NCBI RefSeq assembly: GCF_018224015.1
Contig: NZ_JAGPOT010000004.1
Coordinates: forward strand, 62,001-126,000
Origin: Pseudarthrobacter albicanus
GTDB lineage: Bacteria > Actinomycetota > Actinomycetes > Actinomycetales > Micrococcaceae
Length of the DNA stretch: 64,000 nucleotides
Direction: 5' to 3'
Shown here: positions 47,287 through 57,115 of the stretch, piece after piece
Numbering within the stretch: the first letter of the stretch is position 1
How the letters are laid out: each line of letters opens with the position of its first letter
Notes under the pieces: generated by a model
Database searches by the model: none
Told to the model about the DNA's origin: nothing
What the model saw: only the letters and a program-made list of their open reading frames with translations
Program-made: the position numbers and the translations under genes

Positions 47287-47685
47287 ATGCTCAACCGCTT
47301 CTACGTCAACCCCATTCTGCCCGCGCAGGACGGAAACCGCGCACGGATCTTTTACCGTGACGTCCTCGGCCTCGACCTTTTGTCGGGCCCCACAGAGGAC
47401 CCCATGGCATTCGGCGCGGCCTCCGGCTCGAGCATCGTCCTGAGCGAAATGCCCGACCGGATTCCGCCCCCATATCCGGTGGTCAGCTTCATGGTTACGG
47501 GCATCGAGGACCTCGTCGAGGCCCTCAAGGTCCGGGGCGTCAATTTCCAGCCCCTCGCCCCGTCCAGTTTTGCCGGCGTGGAAGGAAAACCCGTCGGCGA
47601 TGTGATGGATTTCGGGCTGGTCAAGTCAGCGTTCCTGAAAGACACCGAAGGCAACGTGATCGCGCTCAACGAGATCATGACCTGA
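47287..47685 (+). CDS. VOC-family (glyoxalase/bleomycin resistance-like) protein
   Basis: A 132-aa single vicinal-oxygen-chelate domain: ARIFYRDVLGLDLLSGPTED, SIVLSEMPDRIPPPYPVVS, and the terminal SAFLKDTEGNVIALNE. Members bind a metal and act as glyoxalases, dioxygenases or resistance proteins; which of these applies here is not clear. The ATG at 47287 has AGGGAGG six bases upstream. Confidence 0.85.
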   Translation: MLNRFYVNPILPAQDGNRARIFYRDVLGLDLLSGPTEDPMAFGAASGSSIVLSEMPDRIPPPYPVVSFMVTGIEDLVEALKVRGVNFQPLAPSSFAGVEGKPVGDVMDFGLVKSAFLKDTEGNVIALNEIMT

Positions 47686-47752
47686 CGGTTCGCATCACCG
47701 TTGGCCGCCTACCGCCCCGCGTCGCTCCCGTGGGCGCCGCTCAGTTCGGCCT

Positions 47753-50278
47753 TCACTTTCCGAGCCCCGCCTTCCGGAGCGCTTCGGCCATCGCAGTGTT
47801 GGCCGGCGACAGCTGCGGCTGCCCGGCGGAAGCTTGCCGTGAAGGAGCCTTCCGTGAGGCCGCCTGACCACCGCGTGTCTGCGCCGTGGATGGCTGACCA
47901 GCGCCTGCCTGCCCGCCACGGGCCTGACCAGCCGATGCCTCCCGGGCCGGCGCTGGCCCCTGCGGCCCTGGACCCTGCGTCGAAGGCGTTTGCTTCGACG
48001 GCGCCTGCCGCGCGCGCTCGGGCCGGGAACCGCCACGTCCGCCGGAAGCTGCCGGTTCGTCGTCGAGCCTCAAGGTCAGGGAGATGCGTTTCCGCTCCGG
48101 ATCCGCCTCCAGGACCTTGACCCGGACCACCTGCCCTGACTTCACCACCTCGCGGGGATCGGAGACGAAGCGGTTGGCCAGCGCCGAGACGTGCACCAGC
48201 CCGTCCTGGTGCACGCCGATGTCGACGAACGCGCCGAACGCCGCCACATTGGTCACCGTTCCTTCCAGCACCATCCCGGGCGTGAGGTCGGCGATCTTCT
48301 CGATCCCCTCCGCGAACGTTGCCGCGGCAAACGCCGGCCGCGGGTCCCTGCCGGGCTTCTCCAGCTCCGCGATGATGTCCCGCACCGTCGGCAGGCCGAA
48401 GGAGCCGTCGACAAAGTCCTGCGCGTTCAGCGCCGCGTAGCTTCCGCCTGCGCCTCCGCCTGCCTTCATGATCTTCCGCGCCACCGGATAGGCCTCGGGG
48501 TGCACACTGGACGCATCCAGCGGCTCCGGTCCCCCGGTGATGCGCAGGAAGCCCGCGCACTGTTCGAACGCCTTGGCGCCGAGCCGCGGCACCTTCTTCA
48601 GCTCGGCGCGCTTGGCGAACGGGCCGTGCTCGTTCCGGTACGCCACGATGTTCTCGCTCAGCAGCGGCCCGACGCCGGCCACCCGGCTCAGCAGGGCCGG
48701 CGAGGCGGTATTGACGTCCACGCCCACCGCGTTGACGCAGTCTTCCACCACGGCGTCGAGGCTCCGGTCCAGCTTCGCGGCGGTGACGTCGTGCTGGTAC
48801 TGCCCGACGCCGATCGACTTCGGCTCGATCTTCACCAGCTCCGCGAGCGGGTCCTGCAGCCGCCGCGCGATGGACACCGCCCCGCGCAAGGACACGTCCA
48901 TGCCAGGCAGCTCCGCCGCGGCCAGGGCGGACGCCGAATACACCGAGGCGCCCGCCTCGGAGACCACGAGCTTCTGCGGCTTGCTGTCAGCGTCCGCGCC
49001 GAGCTGCTTGATCAGCTCGGCGGCGAGCTTGTCCGTCTCCCGCGAGGCGGTGCCGTTGCCAATGGCGACGAGTTCGACGGCGTGCTTCCGCGCCAGCCCC
49101 ACAAGCGTCCGCAGCGCCTCATCCCATTTCCGTGCCGGCGCGTGGGGATAGACCGTGTCCGTGGCCACGACCTTGCCGGTGCCGTCCACGACCGCGACCT
49201 TCACCCCCGTGCGCAGACCCGGGTCCAGGCCGAGGGTGGCACGGTTACCGGCGGGCGCGGCCAGCAGCACGTCCCGGAGGTTCGCGGCGAACACGCGGAC
49301 GGCCTCGTCCTCGGCGGCGGCGAACATCCGGCTGCGCAGATCGCCCGTCAGCCGGGCCAGCACCCGCGAGCGCCACGCGAGCTGGGCGGTCTGCAGCAAC
49401 CAGGCGTCGGCGGGCCGGCCGCGGTCGGCGACCCCGAGGAACCTGGCCACGGCGGATTCGTAGCGGCCGCGGGCGGCGGCCAGGGCGGCGTCGTCGGACG
49501 GCTCGGCCTCGGCGAGGTCCAGCTCCAGCACTCCGTCCTTCTCACCGCGCAGCAGCGCCAGGACCCGGTGCGAGGGCATCCCGGACGGCGCCTGGGAGAA
49601 CTCGAAATAGTCCTTGAACTTCTGCCCCTCGGCGTCCTTGCCCTTCTTTACGCGGGACACCATCCGCCCCTGCGTCCACAGCCGTTCCCGCAGCGATTCG
49701 GCCAGATCGGCATCCTGGGCGACCCGTTCCACCAGGATCGCCCGCGCGCCGGCGAGCGCCGCGGCGGTGTCGCCAATGGCATGCCCGGTGTTCAGGTACT
49801 TGACGGCTTCGCGCTCCGGATCCAGGTCCGGCCGCTTCAGCAGCGCCTCGGCGAGGGGCTCCAGGCCGGCCTCGCGCGCGATCTGCGCCTTGGTCCGCCG
49901 CTTGGTCTTGAACGGCAGGTAGATGTCCTCCAGCCGCGACTTGGTGTCCGCGCCGACGACGGCGGCCTGCAGCTCCGGGGTCAGCGCACCTTGCGCGGCA
50001 ATCGCTTCCAGGATGGTACGACGGCGGTCCTCAAGTTCGCGCAGGTAGCGCAGCCGTTCCTCCAGCTCGCGGAGCTGCGTGTCATCGAGCGTGCCGGTGG
50101 CTTCCTTGCGGTACCGGGCGACGAAGGGCACGGTGGAACCGGCGTCGAGCAGGTCAACGGCCGCCTTAACCTGCCAGGCCTTGACGCCGAGCTCGTCGGC
50201 GATCTGGGCGGCGATGCCGGACTCCTGGCTTGGCGGGGTCTGGGCGGAGGGGGAAGGGCGCTGCGGAAGTTGGCTCAC
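47753..50278 (-). CDS. tex: Tex family S1 RNA-binding protein
   Basis: An 841-aa protein. In order it has the Tex N-terminal helical domain (GSTVPFVARYRKEATGTLDD), a YqgF/RNase-H-like domain (LGLDPGLRTGVKVAVVDG), a helix-hairpin-helix region (NTASPALLSRVAGVGPLLS), and the C-terminal S1 domain (LEGTVTNVAAFGAFVDIGV). Tex binds nucleic acids and influences transcription and toxin expression in other bacteria. An additional low-complexity Gln/Ala/Ser/Arg tail of about 80 residues is typical of actinobacterial Tex. It lies antisense to the neighbouring plus-strand genes and is convergent with the VOC gene. Confidence 0.93.
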   Translation of the reverse strand: MSQLPQRPSPSAQTPPSQESGIAAQIADELGVKAWQVKAAVDLLDAGSTVPFVARYRKEATGTLDDTQLRELEERLRYLRELEDRRRTILEAIAAQGALTPELQAAVVGADTKSRLEDIYLPFKTKRRTKAQIAREAGLEPLAEALLKRPDLDPEREAVKYLNTGHAIGDTAAALAGARAILVERVAQDADLAESLRERLWTQGRMVSRVKKGKDAEGQKFKDYFEFSQAPSGMPSHRVLALLRGEKDGVLELDLAEAEPSDDAALAAARGRYESAVARFLGVADRGRPADAWLLQTAQLAWRSRVLARLTGDLRSRMFAAAEDEAVRVFAANLRDVLLAAPAGNRATLGLDPGLRTGVKVAVVDGTGKVVATDTVYPHAPARKWDEALRTLVGLARKHAVELVAIGNGTASRETDKLAAELIKQLGADADSKPQKLVVSEAGASVYSASALAAAELPGMDVSLRGAVSIARRLQDPLAELVKIEPKSIGVGQYQHDVTAAKLDRSLDAVVEDCVNAVGVDVNTASPALLSRVAGVGPLLSENIVAYRNEHGPFAKRAELKKVPRLGAKAFEQCAGFLRITGGPEPLDASSVHPEAYPVARKIMKAGGGAGGSYAALNAQDFVDGSFGLPTVRDIIAELEKPGRDPRPAFAAATFAEGIEKIADLTPGMVLEGTVTNVAAFGAFVDIGVHQDGLVHVSALANRFVSDPREVVKSGQVVRVKVLEADPERKRISLTLRLDDEPAASGGRGGSRPERARQAPSKQTPSTQGPGPQGPAPAREASAGQARGGQAGAGQPSTAQTRGGQAASRKAPSRQASAGQPQLSPANTAMAEALRKAGLGK

Positions 50279-50448
50279 CTAGCCCATTTTGCCACCACAT
50301 GCGCCGGGCAGCGGCGCATGGCCATGGGCCGGCGGGCCCTCCGTTCGGGGCGCGGCTCAATTTGTCAGGGGGCTTTGATAGCTTGGCGGGAAGAGATCAA
50401 CGGCAACCACAACGCAACCACAGCGCAACCACAAGGACCGGGGGCACA

Positions 50449-53400
50449 GTGTTTTTTCTTGAACCGGAAGTTCCGGGAGCTGAACAGGATCTGGTCTTTT
50501 CGGCGAGCGATCTCGTGGTGGCGGCCAGCTGCGAATACCAGCTGCTGCGGAAGCTCGACGAGAAGCTGGGCCGCTCCCCGGCCCCTGAGTTCGGCGTCGA
50601 CGACATGCTCGAACGCACCGCCGCGCTGGGCGACGTCCACGAACACAAGGTCCTGGCCACCTTCCTCGAGGATTTCGGGGTGTGGGATCCCGCCACCGGC
50701 CGCGGCGTGTACGACGTCGTTCCCGCCGTAACCATGGACCGCGCCATCCTCCGGGCTAAGCATCACGAATCGATGGGGGCTCTCCGCTCGGGCGCCGACG
50801 TCGTGTTCCAGGCCGCCTTCTTTGACGGCCAGTTCCACGGACGGTCCGATTTCCTGGTGCGGCGCCCGGACGGCAGCTACGCCGTGTTCGACACCAAACT
50901 GGCGCGCCATGCGAAGGTGACCGCCCTCCTCCAGCTCGCGGCCTACGGGGACCAGCTGCTGAAGGCCGGGATCCGGCCGGATCCGGCGGTGACCCTGGTC
51001 CTCGGCGCCACGGTGCCTCTGGCCGAAGGCGGCTTCGACTACGTCCGCAGCAACCACAAACTTTTCGAGATCCTGCCCGTCTTCCGCGAGCGGCGCGAAC
51101 GGTTCCTGGCACTGGTCGCGGCGCACCGGGGTCAGCCCGGGACTGTGGTCTGGGGCGCTCCCGGCATCACCGCCTGCGGCCGCTGCGGCTACTGCCAGGA
51201 GCGGGTCCGGGCCACGGACGATCTGCTGCTGGTGGCCCGGATGAACTCGGCGCAGCGGAAGAAACTCCGGGAAGAGGGCGTCTTCACCGTCCGGGACCTG
51301 GCCGAAGCCGGCCTGCCCCGCGCGAACGCGTCGCTCCGGCGGCTGCAGGAGCAGGCCAGAATGCAGAGCGGGCTCGGCGGCTCCGATGGCGGCGCGCGGC
51401 ATCGGACGGAGGGCGAAGAACACAGCATCCGCTACCGCGTAATCCCGGAAAACACGCTGGCGGAGCTGCCACCGCCCAGCGACGGCGACATCTTCTTCGA
51501 CTTCGAGGGCGACCCCTTGTGGCAGGACAGCGCCACCGGGGTCTGGGGGCTTGAGTACCTGTTCGGCGTGATCGAGGCGCCCACCGGGCCCACCGGGCAC
51601 GGCGTGTTCAAACCGTTCTGGGCCCACAGCAGGGAGGCGGAGAAACAGGCCTTCCTGGATTTCCTGGACTATGTCGGGAAGCGCCGGGCCAGGTATCCGG
51701 ACATGCACGTCTACCACTACGCTGCCTACGAGAAAACTGCCCTCCGGAAGCTCTCCGTCATGCACGTTGCCGGCGAGGACACCGTGGACCAGTGGCTGCG
51801 CGACGGTCTCCTGGTGGATCTCTACCAGACCGTCCGGAACAGCATCCTCATCTCGGGGAATTCTTACAGCCTCAAGAAACTCGAACCCCTCTATATGGGG
51901 ACGAAGCTGCGCTCCGGGGACGTGAAGGACGCCGGCGCTTCCGTGGTTGCCTATGCCCAGTTCTGCGAGGCGCGCGACGCCGGCCGGGATGCGGAGGCCG
52001 CGGAAATCCTCGCCGGCATCTCGGACTACAACGAATACGATTGCCTCTCGACGCTGGGGCTCCGGAACTGGCTGCTCGGCCTGGCCCGCGAGCGCGGGAT
52101 CAAGCCTGGAGCCCTCGCGGCCGCCGCCGACCGGGGCCAGGGCGCAGCTCCCGGCGCGGACGAGGACACGGCTTCCGGGGTGGAAGAGGACACGGCTTCC
52201 GGGGTGGACGACGGCGGCGAAGCGGATGCCGCCGTGAGCCTTGCGGAACTGGAGCTGGCGGACTTGGCCGGACCCGGCGTCGGCCTGTCCGAGGAGGACC
52301 GGAAGGCGGTCGCAATGCTGGCGGCGGCCGTGAGCTACCACCGCCGCGAGCGCAAGGCCTTCTGGTGGGCCCACTTTGACCGCTGCGAAAACGGCCCGGA
52401 CACGCACCAGCGGGACCGGAACGTCTTTTTGGTCGAGGATGCCGAGGTCCTCGAGGACTGGTGGAAGGACGGCGCCAAGCTTCCGGAACGCCGGGTCAGG
52501 CTGACCGGCACGGTGACCCCCGGCTCGGACCTCCGGGAGGGCAGCACCTGGTTCCGCATGTACGAGCCGCCCCTTCCGGCCGGGCTCCAGGGCACAGGCA
52601 TCGGCGGCGCCGGCCGCAACGGCTGGTTCGGGACCGAGATCCTGGAACTCGGGCACGACGACGGGAAGGACACCGTCATCATCCGGGACAAGCTGCGCCG
52701 CAACACGGAGCCCTACGCCCAGCTGCCGGTCGCGCTGACCGAAGACCAGCCCCTCCAGACCAGGAACCTCGAGGAAGCGCTGGCCGTCCTGGCCGACGAC
52801 GTCGCCGCAGGCTTGCGCGCCGGCGGCAGTGCGTTTCCGCGCCACCCCGCCGTGGACCTGCTGCGGCGCGTTCCGCCGCGGCTTTCGGCCGGGCTGCCCT
52901 TGCCGGCCCCCGGCGACGGACCGGACCGTTTCGTTGATGCCATCACCGAGGCCGTGTCAGCCCTGGACCACTCCTACCTGGCCGTCCAGGGTCCGCCGGG
53001 AACGGGCAAGACGTACGTGGGCTCGCACGTCATCGCCCGGCTGGTGGCCCGCGGGTGGAAGATCGGCGTCGTCGGGCAGTCCCATGCCGTGGTGGAAAAC
53101 CTGCTGAAGACCGCCATCGGCAAGGCCGGCGTCGATCCGGCCCGTGTCGCGAAGGAGGTGAAGCACCAGGAAGCCCTTCCCTGGGACCGTCGTTCGGCGA
53201 GGGATGTCGCGCGCCTGCTCGGCTCGCCGGGCGGCGCCCTGGTGGGCGGCACCGCCTGGACCATGACCGGCGCCACGGTGCCCGCCGGCTCGCTGGACCT
53301 GCTGGTGATCGACGAGGCCGGCCAGTTCTCCCTGGCCAACACCCTGGCCGTGGCGCAGGCCAGCAGCCGCCTGCTGCTGCTCGGGGATCCCCAGCAGTTG

Positions 53401-54108
53401 CCGCAGGTCAGCCAGGGCACCCATCCCGAGCCTGTCGATGAGTCGGCGCTGGGCTGGATTTCCGCCGGTCACGCCACGCTTCCGCCGGAGTTCGGGTACT
53501 TCCTGCCGGACTCGTGGCGGATGACCTCGGCCTTGTGCCGTGCCGTGTCCGGGTTTTCCTATGAGGGCCGGCTGCACTCCGCCCCGGCCGCGGATCTCCG
53601 ACGCCTGGACGGCGTCCCGGCCGGAATCGAAACCGTTCTGGTCGGGCACAGCGGCAACATCACCTCGTCCCCGGAGGAGGCAGCCGAAGTACTCCGGCAG
53701 GTGCGGCGGCATCTGGGGCTCCAGTGGCACGACGCCGACGGCAGCCGCCCGCTGGAGGCCGCCGACATCCTGGTGGTGGCGGCCTACAATGCCCAGGTCA
53801 ACCTGATCCGCGAGGTTCTGGACGGTGCCGGCCTGCCCGGCGTCCGGGTGGGGACGGTGGACAAGTTCCAGGGCCAGGAAGCGGCCGTGGTGATCGTGTC
53901 TATGGCCTGTTCGGCGGTATCCGAGGCTCCGCGGGGCATGGAGTTCCTGCTCTCGCGCAACCGGATCAATGTGGCGGTGTCCCGCGGGCAGGGGCGGGCG
54001 GTGGTGGTCCGCGCGCCCGAGTTGACCAACTACCTGCCCACGCATCCGGAAGGCCTGGAGCAGCTCGGCGGCTTCATCGGCCTGTGCGAGCGGTCCGTGG
54101 CTTCCTGA
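50449..54108 (+). CDS. TM0106-family RecB-like nuclease fused to an SF1 helicase
   Basis: A 1219-aa protein. The N-terminal part is a RecB-family nuclease (FSASDLVVAASCEYQLL, and the nuclease core DGSYAVFDTKLARHAK). A middle TM0106-type region follows (DIFFDFEGDPLW). The C-terminal superfamily-1 helicase has Walker A QGPPGTGKTYVG near residue 847, Walker B LLVIDEAGQFSLAN and GTVDKFQGQEAAVVIVS (motif V/VI). The start is a GTG at 50449, at which homology begins; GGGGG lies four bases upstream. An acidic linker contains a short direct repeat (EDTASGV twice). Role in DNA processing is inferred from domains; the pathway is not established. Confidence 0.87.
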   Translation: MFFLEPEVPGAEQDLVFSASDLVVAASCEYQLLRKLDEKLGRSPAPEFGVDDMLERTAALGDVHEHKVLATFLEDFGVWDPATGRGVYDVVPAVTMDRAILRAKHHESMGALRSGADVVFQAAFFDGQFHGRSDFLVRRPDGSYAVFDTKLARHAKVTALLQLAAYGDQLLKAGIRPDPAVTLVLGATVPLAEGGFDYVRSNHKLFEILPVFRERRERFLALVAAHRGQPGTVVWGAPGITACGRCGYCQERVRATDDLLLVARMNSAQRKKLREEGVFTVRDLAEAGLPRANASLRRLQEQARMQSGLGGSDGGARHRTEGEEHSIRYRVIPENTLAELPPPSDGDIFFDFEGDPLWQDSATGVWGLEYLFGVIEAPTGPTGHGVFKPFWAHSREAEKQAFLDFLDYVGKRRARYPDMHVYHYAAYEKTALRKLSVMHVAGEDTVDQWLRDGLLVDLYQTVRNSILISGNSYSLKKLEPLYMGTKLRSGDVKDAGASVVAYAQFCEARDAGRDAEAAEILAGISDYNEYDCLSTLGLRNWLLGLARERGIKPGALAAAADRGQGAAPGADEDTASGVEEDTASGVDDGGEADAAVSLAELELADLAGPGVGLSEEDRKAVAMLAAAVSYHRRERKAFWWAHFDRCENGPDTHQRDRNVFLVEDAEVLEDWWKDGAKLPERRVRLTGTVTPGSDLREGSTWFRMYEPPLPAGLQGTGIGGAGRNGWFGTEILELGHDDGKDTVIIRDKLRRNTEPYAQLPVALTEDQPLQTRNLEEALAVLADDVAAGLRAGGSAFPRHPAVDLLRRVPPRLSAGLPLPAPGDGPDRFVDAITEAVSALDHSYLAVQGPPGTGKTYVGSHVIARLVARGWKIGVVGQSHAVVENLLKTAIGKAGVDPARVAKEVKHQEALPWDRRSARDVARLLGSPGGALVGGTAWTMTGATVPAGSLDLLVIDEAGQFSLANTLAVAQASSRLLLLGDPQQLPQVSQGTHPEPVDESALGWISAGHATLPPEFGYFLPDSWRMTSALCRAVSGFSYEGRLHSAPAADLRRLDGVPAGIETVLVGHSGNITSSPEEAAEVLRQVRRHLGLQWHDADGSRPLEAADILVVAAYNAQVNLIREVLDGAGLPGVRVGTVDKFQGQEAAVVIVSMACSAVSEAPRGMEFLLSRNRINVAVSRGQGRAVVVRAPELTNYLPTHPEGLEQLGGFIGLCERSVAS

Positions 54109-54143
54109 GGTTTCTGGGCCACCTCATCCTGTGCCACCTCACG

Positions 54144-54192
54144 GGGACATGCCCATTCTTTGATTGACCGGCCGCGGGACATGCCCATTCTT
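54144..54192 (+). repeat. 17-bp direct repeats downstream of the nuclease/helicase gene
   Basis: GGGACATGCCCATTCTT occurs at 54144-54160 and 54176-54192, 15 bases apart. A 31-base palindrome follows at 54201. Confidence 0.75.
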
Positions 54193-54200
54193 AAACGCGG

Positions 54201-54231
54201 ACAGTGGGCAGAATGGCATTCTGCCCACTGT
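54201..54231. repeat. 31-base near-perfect palindrome
   Basis: ACAGTGGGCAGAATG and CATTCTGCCCACTGT are separated by a single G. It could act as a terminator for both convergent genes (50449-54108 and 54282-55352), but no T tract follows it. Confidence 0.65.
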
Positions 54232-54281
54232 TCGTGGCTGCGGCTGGACATGTGCAGCCGTGCGTGGCCTGCGGGCCGGTC

Positions 54282-55352
54282 CTAGTTCTGGTACGCCGGG
54301 TAGTCGGTGTAGCCCTTGGCGCCATCGCTGTAGAACGTGGACTGATCCGGCTCGTTGACCGGCAGCCCTTCGCGCCAGCGGCGGACCAGGTCCGGGTTGG
54401 CAATGGCTGGGCGTCCGACGACGACGGCGTCAGCGTGGCCGTCGTCGACGAGCGCCGTGGCTTCCTCGCGGGTGGTGATGATACCGAAACCGGTGTTCAG
54501 CAGGAACGTTCCGCCGAAGCGGGTGCGCAGATCCTGCACCAGCTCGCTGGCGGGTTCCTTGTGCAGGACGCTCAGGTAGGCGAGCTTCAGGGGCGCCAGG
54601 GCATCCACCAGATGGCCGTAGGTCACGTGAACGTCTGCGGCGTCCAATTCCGTTGTGCCCTGGACATTGTGTTCCGGCGAGATGCGAATGCCGACGCGGT
54701 CTGCTCCAATCGCATCCACTACGGCCCGGGTCACTTCAATGACGAAGCGTGCACGGTTCTCCGCCGAGCCACCGTATATGTCGTCGCGCTGGTTGGCGGA
54801 CGGAGCAAGGAATTCGTGCAGCAGGTAGCCGTTGGCGGAGTGCAGCTCGACGCCGTCGAACCCTGCACCGATCGCGTTGCGGGACGCCGTGACGAACTCC
54901 TGGACGATGCCCGGCAGTTCCTCGGTGGTCAGGGCGTGCGGAACGGGGAAAGGCTTCTTTCCCTCATTGGTTCGGGTCTCGCCATCGATCGCGATAGCGC
55001 TCGGCGCGACCACTTCGTAGCCACCGTTGGTCGCCTCATGGGTGACGCGTCCGGCGTGCATGACCTGGGCGAAAATGCGGCCGCCCTCGGCGTGGACGGC
55101 GGAGGTGACGTTGGCCCAGCCCTTGAGCTGCTGGTCGGTCACCAGGCCCGGCTGGCCCGGGAAACCCTGGCCTGCATGGCTGGGGTAGGTGCCTTCACTG
55201 ACAATCAAGCCGAGCGAGGCCCGCTGGCGGTAGTGCTCGACAACCAGCGGTCCCGGTATCCCTTCCTTGCCGGAGCGGACTCGGGTAAGCGGCGCCATCA
55301 CGAGTCGGTTGGGCAGTTCCAGCTCGCCGAGAGTCATTGGGGAAAACAGCAT
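54282..55352 (-). CDS. Old Yellow Enzyme-type alkene reductase
   Basis: A 356-aa FMN-dependent oxidoreductase. It begins LFSPMTLGELELPNRLVMAP as in OYE/NemA proteins. The active-site HxxN motif is VELHSANGYLLHEFLAP, followed by NQRDDIYGGSAENRARF. The FMN-binding C terminus has NTGFGIITTREEA. It should reduce activated alkenes such as enones, nitro compounds or maleimides with NAD(P)H. The cytoplasmic enzyme stands alone. The physiological substrate is unknown. Confidence 0.93.
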   Translation of the reverse strand: MLFSPMTLGELELPNRLVMAPLTRVRSGKEGIPGPLVVEHYRQRASLGLIVSEGTYPSHAGQGFPGQPGLVTDQQLKGWANVTSAVHAEGGRIFAQVMHAGRVTHEATNGGYEVVAPSAIAIDGETRTNEGKKPFPVPHALTTEELPGIVQEFVTASRNAIGAGFDGVELHSANGYLLHEFLAPSANQRDDIYGGSAENRARFVIEVTRAVVDAIGADRVGIRISPEHNVQGTTELDAADVHVTYGHLVDALAPLKLAYLSVLHKEPASELVQDLRTRFGGTFLLNTGFGIITTREEATALVDDGHADAVVVGRPAIANPDLVRRWREGLPVNEPDQSTFYSDGAKGYTDYPAYQN

Positions 55353-55516
55353 GCGAAGTTCCTTTCACCAGGGATTGGGTTCTCTGGCAACAACTGCGCG
55401 GCGCCTGCAACTATTCCATCTGAGACTCGGATCACAGTCAGGCTTATGCTTCCCCGCCGAGTCGACGCCCGTGGGCACGGATCCTTGGTGGTGGCATTGG
55501 CCGCTCGCGCAGGGAT

Positions 55517-56455
55517 TTATGGTGCGGGCGCGGCGACGCCGGGGCAGCCCTGGCCTTGTGCGTTCCGGAGGCAGTCGTCCGCGTAGTTCCGGGTGACGGA
55601 CCGCCAGACGCTGACCGTCTGGGGCGGCGAGCTGAACTCGCCTTGCCCCGGAATGGGCAGCGGCGGGCCGCCATTGACGGAATAGGTGCCCTGGAAATGG
55701 GTGGTCAGCGCTACGGAAAAATCTCCGGTCTGGGTGTAGACGTGGCTCGTGAGGGTCCTTTCGCCCCACCGGTCCTCGGGGAGCGGGCCCCCGGCAGCAG
55801 TCTGCGGCCCCCGCGACGTCCCGTCGCCATAGTTCCAGGTGTACTGGAGCGGTTTGGCGGTCACGTGCACGTTTTGCGCCAGGAGGGTGAGGTCGAACTG
55901 CTGTTCAGCCGCCGCTGCAAAGAAGTTGGTCTCGGCCCCGCGGAGGGTGTGCGGGCTGGGTTGAGCCGTGACCGTTCCAGCGGCGATCGGAAGTTTCTGA
56001 AACTCTGTCTGGATCATGGCGGCGATCCGAGGCAGCAAATCTTCCGGCTTGGGATCGTAGAAGCAGGTCGGTCCGGAATGGATCGTCCAGACTGGGTTCT
56101 GCACGCCTGCTGGAGCCTTCAGCCACATAACCGGGAACCCGTCTGTTCCGTCGGGGCCGTTAGTGCAGTCCAGGCGCCGACCAAGACAGGGGGTATCGAA
56201 GTCACCGCCGCCGAGATGACATTGGAGTTCGTACTTGTACTGGAATGGGTCAGCGGACACGACGCCGGGCTCGAGCGCGGTGAGCTGCCCCGTGTCCGGA
56301 TCCAACTGCCAACCCCCCACGTTGACGCTGTCTGGATCCCAGACACCGAAGATGTCAGGTGGCACTGCGCGCGCGGGCCCAATTCCCATCAAGAGGAGCA
56401 ACACCCCGGACATTACTAACGTAATCAACGGGCGGCATGAATTCGCGAGGACCAT
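55517..56455 (-). CDS. Secreted PKD-domain protein
   Basis: A 312-aa protein with an N-terminal signal peptide (VLANSCRPLITLVMSGVLL to about residue 30, PARA then VPPD). The second half contains a PKD-like fold (QYTWNYGDGTSRGPQTAAGG and SHVYTQTGDFSVALTTHFQ). Its start lies three bases after the stop of the lipoprotein gene upstream, so the two are translationally linked. I do not know the function of this extracellular protein; similar sequences occur beside DUF6318 lipoprotein genes in Arthrobacter. Confidence 0.82.
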   Translation of the reverse strand: MVLANSCRPLITLVMSGVLLLLMGIGPARAVPPDIFGVWDPDSVNVGGWQLDPDTGQLTALEPGVVSADPFQYKYELQCHLGGGDFDTPCLGRRLDCTNGPDGTDGFPVMWLKAPAGVQNPVWTIHSGPTCFYDPKPEDLLPRIAAMIQTEFQKLPIAAGTVTAQPSPHTLRGAETNFFAAAAEQQFDLTLLAQNVHVTAKPLQYTWNYGDGTSRGPQTAAGGPLPEDRWGERTLTSHVYTQTGDFSVALTTHFQGTYSVNGGPPLPIPGQGEFSSPPQTVSVWRSVTRNYADDCLRNAQGQGCPGVAAPAP

Positions 56456-56458
56456 AGC

Positions 56459-57115
56459 TCAGCCGACGATTCTTCCGACGTTTACCAAGGACCAACTGCC
56501 GTCGTTGAAGGAGACAAACAACAAATTCCCGGTATCGTCAGGCTGAGGATCGCTTCGAGCGACGCTGGCATCTTGCCTCATGTATGTGAGGGGAGTTTGA
56601 CGGGCCTGGACCACTACCTGATACGTCTTATCCGAGCCTCGAACAAATTCACTGCTGCCTACGAGAGCCGTGATCTTCCCGCCCACAAGCCAACGACCCT
56701 CTGCATGCCACGCTTTGATGATGCTCTTGGCCTTAGCACATGGCTCGCAACCTGCGGACGTCACTGCTTCAAGGGGCGCCAACTCTCCAGTCTCGTATCC
56801 GTAGCTGAGCAAACTGAACCAGTGTGAGGCAAACGCAATCGCGCCTTCCTTCGTCTCCGCCTTTGCCTCCTCCGGCAGCACCGGGACCGGGACGTTTTGA
56901 GCCCTGCCTGAGGCGTCGGCCGGTTTGTAGCTCGGGGTGGGTGTCGGCGTTGGAGTTGGAGTGGACGTGACCAACGCACTGAGGGACTCAGTGGCCGGCG
57001 GGGCGCCGGGTGAAAAACCTCCGCCGCTGCAGGCGGTGGTCAGCAACAGCGAAGTGGCAACAGCCCATGCGGCGACGGCCCGCCGACGGCAGAAAACGGA
57101 AGATCGAGATGTCAT
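56459..57115 (-). CDS. DUF6318-type lipoprotein
   Basis: A 218-aa lipoprotein. The signal sequence ends in the lipobox LLTTACSGG (Cys29). A Thr/Pro repeat linker (TPTPTPTPTPSY) precedes a DUF6318 domain (EGAIAFASHWFSLLSYGYET, then SAGCEPCAKAKSII). It should be anchored on the outer face of the membrane. Function unknown. The downstream secreted PKD protein begins three bases after its stop, so they probably act together or in the same compartment. Confidence 0.85.
   Translation of the reverse strand: MTSRSSVFCRRRAVAAWAVATSLLLTTACSGGGFSPGAPPATESLSALVTSTPTPTPTPTPSYKPADASGRAQNVPVPVLPEEAKAETKEGAIAFASHWFSLLSYGYETGELAPLEAVTSAGCEPCAKAKSIIKAWHAEGRWLVGGKITALVGSSEFVRGSDKTYQVVVQARQTPLTYMRQDASVARSDPQPDDTGNLLFVSFNDGSWSLVNVGRIVG

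Noticed and set aside
47753-50731. Plus-strand open frames opposite tex
   Set aside because: Shadow frames; tex has continuous homology including S1 and YqgF domains.
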